From: Microbacterium sufflavum | Lineage (GTDB): Bacteria > Actinomycetota > Actinomycetes > Actinomycetales > Microbacteriaceae | Direction: 5' to 3' | Assembly (NCBI RefSeq): GCF_023091155.1 | Contig: NZ_JAHWXK010000001.1 | Coordinates: 1,178,001 to 1,242,000 of the forward strand | DNA length: 64,000 nt | Shown: piece after piece, positions 58,403 to 64,000 of the stretch | Numbering within the stretch: position 1 is the stretch's first letter | Layout: each line of letters begins with the position of its first letter | The notes under the pieces: generated by a model | What the model saw: the letters and a program-made list of their open reading frames with translations, nothing else | Told to the model about the DNA's origin: nothing | Databases searched by the model: none | Position numbers and translations under genes: made by a program

Positions 58403-58873
58403 ATGACCGATCGACGGGCGCTGCGCGGGGCACTGCTCGCGGTGGTGCTCGCGGGCGGAGTGCTGCTCGGGCTGCTCGGCATGCACGCGCTCGGGTTGCA
58501 CGGCACCGCCGGGGCGCACGGCCCCGGTCACGCCGCGGTCGTCGCGACGGCGTCCCAGGGCGACGCCGCCCACGACCGCCCGGGCTCCGCGGCCCACGAC
58601 CGCGGCGACCGCGCCGCGCCGCTCGCCTCGCACGAGGGCAGCACCCCGCCGTCGCACGACCTCGCCGCAGCCCTCGCCGCGCCGTCGGCCGGCGGCGCGG
58701 ACGGCGCCGCCGCGTGCGTGCTGGCCCTGCTCGGCGGGCTCCTCCTGCTCCTGCGCCACCGGGCGTCCCCGGCCCTCGCGGCACCGGCGGCCACGGTCGT
58801 CCTCCGCGCGCGCGGCACCCTGCCGATCCCGCGACCTCCGTCTCTTCACGTGCTCTGCATCAGCCGGACCTGA
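58403..58873 (+). CDS. DUF6153-like membrane protein
   Basis: This 156-aa protein has an N-terminal membrane segment (GALLAVVLAGGVLLGLLGMHAL), a His/Asp/Ala-rich extracytoplasmic loop (HGTAGAHGPGHAAVV, AAHDRPGSAAHDRGD) and a second helix (AACVLALLGGLLLLL). The layout fits DUF6153, seen in actinobacteria just ahead of DUF305 proteins as here. The His-rich loop suggests metal contact, perhaps copper, but that is inference. The DUF305 gene follows after 73 bp. Confidence 0.72.
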   Translation: MTDRRALRGALLAVVLAGGVLLGLLGMHALGLHGTAGAHGPGHAAVVATASQGDAAHDRPGSAAHDRGDRAAPLASHEGSTPPSHDLAAALAAPSAGGADGAAACVLALLGGLLLLLRHRASPALAAPAATVVLRARGTLPIPRPPSLHVLCISRT

Positions 58874-58946
58874 GGCGCCGTCGTGCGCCCGGGGCGACCG
58901 CGACCGCGCTCGCCCATCCGATCGAGAAGACCGAGAAGAGAGACCC

Positions 58947-59543
58947 ATGAAGAATCGAACCATCCGTACCGCGGCCGCCCTCGTGATCGCGGGGTCGCTC
59001 GCGCTCGCCGGCTGCGCGTCGAGCGAGCCCGCGGGCCCCGCCGGCCACTCCGGCATGGACCACTCCCCGAGTGACGCCCCGGCCGCCGGGGCGAACGACG
59101 CGGATGCGATGTTCGCGTCGATGATGATCGTGCACCACCAGCAGGCGGTCGAGATGTCCGACATCGTGCTCGCGAAGGACGGCGTCGACCCGCGCGTGGT
59201 CGACCTCGCCGAACGCATCACGGCCGCGCAGGGGCCCGAGATCGAGCAGCTGCAGGGCTGGCTCGACGACTGGGGTGTCGACGCGGCCGACGCCGGCGCC
59301 ATGGACCACGGCGACGGCATGATGAGCGACGACGACCTCGCCGCGCTCGAGGCCGCGACCGGGCCCGAGGCGTCGCGGCTGTTCCTGGAGCAGATGATCG
59401 TGCACCACGAGGGCGCGGTGGAGATGGCGGAGGTGCAGCTCGCGGACGGCGAGAACGCCGATGCCGTGGCGCTCGCGCAGGACATCGTCGACGCCCAGAC
59501 GGCCGAGATCGCGGAGATGAAGGACATCCTCGCGAGCCTCTGA
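58947..59543 (+). CDS. DUF305 lipoprotein
   Basis: This 198-aa protein has a lipoprotein signal with lipobox LAGC (Cys about 23), then a Ser/Pro/Ala linker and two DUF305 helical-hairpin repeats, each with a conserved double His: MIVHHQQAVEM and MIVHHEGAVEM. The repeated HH and Met-rich pattern (DHGDGMMSDDD between them) suggests metal binding, and some DUF305 proteins are linked to copper handling. The ATG follows GAGAAGAGAGA. A terminator hairpin begins 6 bp after the stop. Confidence 0.88.
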   Translation: MKNRTIRTAAALVIAGSLALAGCASSEPAGPAGHSGMDHSPSDAPAAGANDADAMFASMMIVHHQQAVEMSDIVLAKDGVDPRVVDLAERITAAQGPEIEQLQGWLDDWGVDAADAGAMDHGDGMMSDDDLAALEAATGPEASRLFLEQMIVHHEGAVEMAEVQLADGENADAVALAQDIVDAQTAEIAEMKDILASL

Positions 59544-59549
59544 CGCCGA

Positions 59550-59583
59550 GAGCCCCGCGTCGCCCTCGCGCGGCGCGGGGCTC
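59550..59583. terminator. Terminator hairpin after the DUF305 gene
   Basis: A perfect 10-bp stem (59550-59559 with 59574-59583) and 14-nt loop lie between the convergent DUF305 and ThrE genes. Confidence 0.75.
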
Positions 59584-59618
59584 ACCCCTTCCCCCGCCGC
59601 CGGACATCGCCGCGAGGG

Positions 59619-60986
59619 CTATCGCTGATCCGGGCGCGGCGGAGTCCGCTCGGTCCTCCCGACGCGGCGCGCCACCCGTCGCAGCGGGTGCGCGAGCCGC
59701 TGCCACAGCGTGGGCGCGGGGGTGTCGTCGGGAGCGGGCGGCGGAGCCACCGCGAACTGCACGAACTCCTCGGCGCCGTGGTGCACCACGCGGTACAGGG
59801 CCGTGCCGATCAGCACGCCCAGCGCGATCGACATGACCGACACGAGGGCGGCGGCGAAGTCGGCCAGGCCGTTGTCGGTCGCGAACGCCTCGGTCAGTCC
59901 GACCAGTCCGGCCGCCCCCGGCACGAGCAGCCAGAACGCCGGCAGGAACGTCAGCTGCGAGGGCGCCCCGTGCCGCAGCCCCGCGATCCAGAACACCACC
60001 GGGGTCACCGCGAGCGCGCCGACGAAGCCGCCCACGGCCGGATCGATGAACTCGGTGCCCGCCCACTGGCCCACGTAGGCGACAACGAGCGCGAGCAGCA
60101 CCCATCCGAAGGTCGACGGCGGCGCCGAGAAATGGAGGTAGTTGCCCAGCGCGAACACGAGGATCCCCAGCAGCGGCACCCACCACGGCAGGAACGAGGA
60201 GGCGTCGAGCGGCTCGTACGAGTCGGACGACACCCCCACCACGGCACCCGCGGCGAGGATGCCGAACGCCAGCAGTGCGAGCTGCACGAACCCGTAGACC
60301 AGCCGCGACGCCCCGGAGATCATCTGGCCGGCGGCGAGCTCGACCGTCGCGGTGGTCAGCACCCCGCCCGGAAGGAACGTGACCAGCGGGGCGATCAGCA
60401 CGCGGATCGGGTCGCCGACCTCCACGGCCTCCGCGAGCAGGAACACCGCGGTCGCGCACACGAACGCCGCCGCGATCGGCATGATGAGCTGCAGCGTGGG
60501 CGAGCGCACGAGCTTGAGCAGCCCGATCCCGAAACCGAGCACGAACGCGACGGTCGCGCCCTGCCAGGTGGGGGCGAGCAGCAGGGCGAGCCCGGTGGTG
60601 AGGATCGCGTGCCCGAGCGTGCGCGTGAACCAGCCGAGGCGCGGTCGCATCGCGCCGATCTCGTTGAGCCGCCGGATGCCGTCGCGCGGCGCGACCGCGC
60701 CGGTGCGGGCCTGCGCGATCAGCTCGTACAGTGCCGCGATCTGGTCGAAGCGGAACGACGCGTTGGTCGCGGAACGGATGGCGACGCGCTCCTCCTCCTC
60801 GTCGCCCGTCTCCACGATGATGATCGTCGGCAGCACCACGAAGTCGGTGTCGTCGCCGCCGGACGCGCGCGCCACCTCGGCGATCGTGTCGCGGATGCGG
60901 TCGACCGACTCCGCCGAGGCGTTCATCCCCTGCGCCAGCCCGAGCAGGAACTGGCGCAGCGCCGACCGGTCGACGACGTCGGTCAT
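59619..60986 (-). CDS. thrE: Threonine/serine exporter family protein (ThrE)
   Basis: This 455-aa protein has an N-terminal soluble part (FLLGLAQGMNASAESVDRI) and about ten hydrophobic segments in two halves, ThrE_1 and ThrE_2 (YVGQWAGTEFIDPAVGGFVG and FLPAFWLLVPGAAGLVGLTE), fused in one chain as in Corynebacterium ThrE. It exports threonine and serine by proton exchange. The C-terminus is Pro/Arg-rich. The ATG at 60986 is 20 bp from the Dcu gene stop on the same strand, so it may be co-transcribed with pepE-dcu. Confidence 0.88.
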   Translation of the reverse strand: MTDVVDRSALRQFLLGLAQGMNASAESVDRIRDTIAEVARASGGDDTDFVVLPTIIIVETGDEEEERVAIRSATNASFRFDQIAALYELIAQARTGAVAPRDGIRRLNEIGAMRPRLGWFTRTLGHAILTTGLALLLAPTWQGATVAFVLGFGIGLLKLVRSPTLQLIMPIAAAFVCATAVFLLAEAVEVGDPIRVLIAPLVTFLPGGVLTTATVELAAGQMISGASRLVYGFVQLALLAFGILAAGAVVGVSSDSYEPLDASSFLPWWVPLLGILVFALGNYLHFSAPPSTFGWVLLALVVAYVGQWAGTEFIDPAVGGFVGALAVTPVVFWIAGLRHGAPSQLTFLPAFWLLVPGAAGLVGLTEAFATDNGLADFAAALVSVMSIALGVLIGTALYRVVHHGAEEFVQFAVAPPPAPDDTPAPTLWQRLAHPLRRVARRVGRTERTPPRPDQR

Positions 60987-61006
60987 GTCACCCCACCGCG
61001 GTCATG

Positions 61007-62362
61007 TCACGCGAACAGGAACGACAGGGCGACGCCGACCACGATCGCGGTGCCGACGTAGACCAGGTTCGGCAGCTGGAACGAGTGGTCGACCACGAAC
61101 TTGCCCATCTTGGTCGTGCCGGTCTGGTCGAACGCGACCGTGGCGACCTGGCTGCCGTTGGCGGGCAGCGTGTAGATGCCCATGGTCGCCGGCCACAGGC
61201 CCACCAGCAGCGGGGCGGGCAGCCCGATCGTGATGCCGATCGGCACGATCGCGTTCGTCGCGCTCGACTGGCTCGTGGTGAGCATCGCGACCGCGAACAG
61301 CGCCAGCGCGAACAGCAGCGCGCCCAGGAACGCCGACGACCCCGACACCACGGAGCCGAGTCCATCGACGATGAGCGTCTGGTTCGCGGCGACGAAGGTG
61401 TTCGCCAGCCACGCGATGCCGAACAGGGCGATGGCGCCGACGATGCCGGCGGGGAACGTGGGCTGCTTGGGCACGTCGGCCGCCTTCACCTTGCAGAACA
61501 CGAAGATGAGGGCGGCGATGATGCCCATGGTGACCTCGATGATGACGGTCACGCTCAGACGCACGGGGTCGCCACCGTCATCGGTGCCGATCACCGGTCG
61601 CAGATTCTCGAACAGGCCGAAGAACACGATCACCGCGACGCCCGCGAGGAACAGCGATGCGGAGAGCACCGCGGTCTTCGGCAGCGTCTTCTCGTGCGCG
61701 TCGACGACCGGCGGCTTGATCTGCCCGTCCGCCAGGCGCTTCTGGTACTCCGGGTCGTCCTCCAGGTCCTTGCCGTGGCGCATCATCACGAGCGCCGCGA
61801 CGAGGAGTCCCGCGATGGAGGCCGGCCACATGATGAGCAGCAGCCCGCCGAGGTCCACGCCCTGCGGCGCGAGCAGCACCACCATCGAGGCGGTCGCAGC
61901 CGACACGGGGGAGCACAGGATGCCGACCTGCGAGGCCACGGCCGAGACCGCCAGCGCCCGCTCCGGACGGATCTTCTGCTGGTACGACACGTCGTAGATC
62001 ACCGGCAGCAGCGGATAGAAGATGTTGCCCGTTCCCGCGCCGACCGTGAACAGGAACGACATCGCGGGGGCGAGGAACACCACCGACTTGGGGCGTTTGC
62101 GGATGACCTTCGCCGCGACGGACACCATCCAGTCGATGCCTCCGGCGGCCTGCATGGTCGAGGCGGCCGTGATCACGGTGATGACGATGAACACCGCGTC
62201 GACGGGGGCGTTGCCCGGCGCCTCGCCGAAGACGAACACCAGCACGGCGACGCCGACGAGGCCCCACACGCCCAGGCCGATCCCGCTGGTGCGGGTGCCC
62301 ATGAAGATCGCCAGGACGACGACGATCAGCTGGGCGATGAGGAGGAAGACGTTGTCGTTCAT
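61007..62362 (-). CDS. Anaerobic C4-dicarboxylate (Dcu) family transporter
   Basis: This 451-aa membrane protein has about 10-12 hydrophobic segments and matches the DcuA/DcuB family: GVWGLVGVAVLVFVFGEAPG, APAMSFLFTVGAGTGNIFYPLLP and GILCSPVSAATASMVVLL are conserved. DcuA-type carriers exchange aspartate, fumarate and succinate. The gene follows the peptidase E gene by 30 bp on the same strand, which favours aspartate as substrate. A cytosolic loop with DPEYQKRLADGQIKPPVV lies mid-protein, as in relatives. Confidence 0.88.
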   Translation of the reverse strand: MNDNVFLLIAQLIVVVLAIFMGTRTSGIGLGVWGLVGVAVLVFVFGEAPGNAPVDAVFIVITVITAASTMQAAGGIDWMVSVAAKVIRKRPKSVVFLAPAMSFLFTVGAGTGNIFYPLLPVIYDVSYQQKIRPERALAVSAVASQVGILCSPVSAATASMVVLLAPQGVDLGGLLLIMWPASIAGLLVAALVMMRHGKDLEDDPEYQKRLADGQIKPPVVDAHEKTLPKTAVLSASLFLAGVAVIVFFGLFENLRPVIGTDDGGDPVRLSVTVIIEVTMGIIAALIFVFCKVKAADVPKQPTFPAGIVGAIALFGIAWLANTFVAANQTLIVDGLGSVVSGSSAFLGALLFALALFAVAMLTTSQSSATNAIVPIGITIGLPAPLLVGLWPATMGIYTLPANGSQVATVAFDQTGTTKMGKFVVDHSFQLPNLVYVGTAIVVGVALSFLFA

Positions 62363-62392
62363 GACGATGCCCCGATCATCAGGATGGCCCGG

Positions 62393-63133
62393 TCAGGAGG
62401 AGGGTCCGGTGGCGATGGGCCCGGTACCGGTGAGCACCTGCACGGGCAGCTCGGTCTCGACGATCCGCCCGTCCACCGCTTCCACCCGCAGGGCGAGGGG
62501 GTCGTCGACCGGGCTGATCGCCGTCACGAACTCGGAGTTCTCGAAGTGCAGCGACTGGAGGTTGCCCACCGCGTAGCCGGTCGACAGCTCCCCGCTGAGC
62601 AGGGAGGCGTGGAACAGCGGCCGGCGCTGGTCCTCGGCGTCGTAGTGCGGGCAGAAGCTGCCGTGCAGGAAGCCCAGGCCCTCCGGCAGCACCTGCAGCG
62701 TGGGGCCGTAGCTGTCGGTCGTGCCGCCCTCGAACCAGCAGATCCCGCCCGCGCTGCCGCCGGTGAACACCACGTTCGACGCCGGGTCCTCCCACATCTC
62801 GCGCATGATCTCGTCGAGTCCCTGCCGCTTCCACACGTCGAGCATGTTGGCGGTGTTGCCGCCGCCCACGTGGATCACGTCGAAGCCCTTCACGAACCCG
62901 GCGAGGTCGTCGACCGCACGGTGGAACAGCGGCAGGTGGTGCGGCGCGCACCGGTCGGAGTCGTACGTGGAGTAGAAGCTCACGATGTAGGCGGTGTCGT
63001 CGCCCGTCGCGGTGCCGACGAACAGCACCCGCGGTCTGTCCTTGCCGGTGAGTCTCAGGATGTAGTCGTGCGTCGGATCGTTCCGGCGCTCCATCATGGC
63101 CTTCCCGGCTCCGGTTGCGACAACATGTGACAT
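62393..63133 (-). CDS. pepE: Peptidase E (S51 family, alpha-aspartyl dipeptidase)
   Basis: This 246-aa enzyme fits peptidase family S51, which cleaves Asp-X dipeptides. The nucleophile Ser127 lies in the elbow VVFTGGSAGGICW and His163 in SFCPHYDAEDQR; HVGGGNTANML is a further family motif. It has no signal peptide, so it is cytosolic. The ATG at 63133 has GGGGGG 6 nt upstream. With the downstream Dcu gene it forms an aspartate-related pair: dipeptides are split and aspartate or fumarate is moved across the membrane. It is divergent from a lactonase-like gene. Confidence 0.86.
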   Translation of the reverse strand: MSHVVATGAGKAMMERRNDPTHDYILRLTGKDRPRVLFVGTATGDDTAYIVSFYSTYDSDRCAPHHLPLFHRAVDDLAGFVKGFDVIHVGGGNTANMLDVWKRQGLDEIMREMWEDPASNVVFTGGSAGGICWFEGGTTDSYGPTLQVLPEGLGFLHGSFCPHYDAEDQRRPLFHASLLSGELSTGYAVGNLQSLHFENSEFVTAISPVDDPLALRVEAVDGRIVETELPVQVLTGTGPIATGPSS

Positions 63134-63266
63134 CGGTGACCCCCCGGTTCGACGGCTGCTCTCAGGCGTCAACATAGTGGTGAGGGACCCGGCGCGTCCA
63201 GCACTCCTCACCCGCTCGACGTGAGGGACGGTGCGGCCGTCGGCGCACGCCATAGTGGGAGGGGAC

Positions 63267-64000
63267 GTGTCGACGACGGCGGGAGGGCCCACGGTGGCAT
63301 CGAGCGAGTTCGCGGTGTGCGCGATGTCCGAGCGCCCGGCGCTGTGGACGCTGGTCTGGCATCCCGAGACCGAACGGTGGGAGGCGCGCGACGCCGCGGT
63401 CGCGCTCGACCGGCCGTTCGCGCTCGCCGCCCACCCGTCCGGCTCCCTGTACGCCGCCGGCCTCACCCCCGAGGGCGCAGTGCATCGGCTCACGCGCGGG
63501 CCCGGCGACGGCGCGGCCGACTGGGTCGTGCGGCAGAGCCTCGCCCTGCCGGGGGTGGAGCTGCCATGCCGGGTGCGGTTCGACGCGGCTTCGCGGCGCC
63601 TGCTGATCCCCGGGTACGGGAACGGGGCGCTCGGGGTGGTCGACCTCGACCGGGACGGCGGCTTCGCCGGGGCCGCCCGAGTGGCCGCGTTCACCGGCGG
63701 TGGACCCGACCCCGAACGACAGGACGGCCCGCACGCCCACGACGCCCTCGCGCTCGCCGCCGGCATCGGCGTGACCGACCTCGGCGCGGACGTGCTGCGC
63801 ATCCTCGACCCGACGACCCTCGCCGAGCGGGCGCCGCTGGAGCTCCCCGCGGGCACGGGACCCCGGCACGTGGCCGACCTCGGCGGCGGAGGGGTCGCGC
63901 TCTCGGGCGAGCTGGGCTCGACGCTCGTGCTGGCCTCGGTCACCGAGCGCCGCGTGCTCGACGTGCTGCCTGCGACCGCGCACGGCTCCGGCGGGTCGAA
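63267..64000 (+). CDS. Lactonase-type seven-bladed beta-propeller protein (partial)
   Basis: An open frame starts with GTG at 63267 (SD GGAGGGG) and runs off the window end, giving 244 codons. The sequence MSTTAGGPTVASSEFAV is followed by beta-propeller blades with YAAGLTPEGAVHRL, GPHAHDALALAAGIG and GTGPRHVADLGG. The HAHD and GPRH segments fit the lactonase (6-phosphogluconolactonase, YbhE-type) family. Members hydrolyse 6-phosphogluconolactone or have unknown substrates. The stop codon and remaining blades are not in the window. Confidence 0.75.
   Translation, partial: MSTTAGGPTVASSEFAVCAMSERPALWTLVWHPETERWEARDAAVALDRPFALAAHPSGSLYAAGLTPEGAVHRLTRGPGDGAADWVVRQSLALPGVELPCRVRFDAASRRLLIPGYGNGALGVVDLDRDGGFAGAARVAAFTGGGPDPERQDGPHAHDALALAAGIGVTDLGADVLRILDPTTLAERAPLELPAGTGPRHVADLGGGGVALSGELGSTLVLASVTERRVLDVLPATAHGSGGS

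Overview
The window is high-GC DNA with densely packed genes and short intergenic gaps. Gene content points to an actinobacterium, most likely a Microbacteriaceae member close to Microbacterium. The support is CUT1 sugar transporters paired with ROK regulators, a LAxTG sortase substrate, DUF427/DUF1048/DUF6153 proteins, Dcu and ThrE transporters, and many start codons 6-7 nt after a TAnnnT -10 box (leaderless transcripts). No rRNA, tRNA, CRISPR array, transposase or integrase was seen.

Layout. (1) 97-7704: DUF427 protein; an OpuC-type osmoprotectant ABC operon; AI-2E-type permease; chorismate mutase; acyl-CoA ligase; SDR-like protein. (2) 7814-18288: two divergent ROK regulators around a shared palindrome, then a sugar catabolic locus. 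A CUT1 ABC importer (minus strand) diverges from SIS isomerase/deaminase, ROK kinase, PfkB kinase, class II aldolase and DeoR regulator (plus strand); this enzyme set fits galactosamine-type amino-sugar breakdown. (3) 18274-25044: an accessory island. A MazEF-like toxin-antitoxin pair lies between two copies of a 25-bp direct repeat that duplicates the 3' end of deoR. Next is a four-gene minus-strand operon (sigma-70 family factor, 151-aa protein, subtilase with a three-fold NPFTRT repeat, CHAT-TPR protease). A HicAB pair follows, transcribed away from the sigma gene and preceded by a 16-bp perfect inverted repeat.

(4) 25063-34893: MFS exporter with divergent ArsR-like regulator, FUSC-type membrane protein, a YtrA-type GntR/ABC operon, a MarR/GbsR-like regulator with an ABC-2 exporter, and a class I methyltransferase. 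(5) 34894-38577: a second osmoprotectant importer (OpuA/ProU type) behind a long structured leader. (6) 38734-47145: CPBP protease, Ntn amidohydrolase, lipase maturation factor-like protein, small membrane protein, PadR/DUF1048/DrrAB-like operon, and a two-component system. (7) 47254-57691: MacB-like ABC transporter, a 1434-aa wall-anchored protein with seven DUF11 repeats, and a MalT-like LuxR regulator. (8) 57808-64000: membrane protein, DUF6153-DUF305 pair, ThrE exporter, Dcu transporter with peptidase E, and the start of a lactonase-type beta-propeller.

The best candidate for an undescribed system is the sigma/151-aa/subtilase/CHAT operon between two toxin-antitoxin modules: two proteases with intact catalytic residues under a dedicated sigma factor, with no recognisable anti-sigma factor. 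All assignments rest on reading the sequence; no database search was possible.
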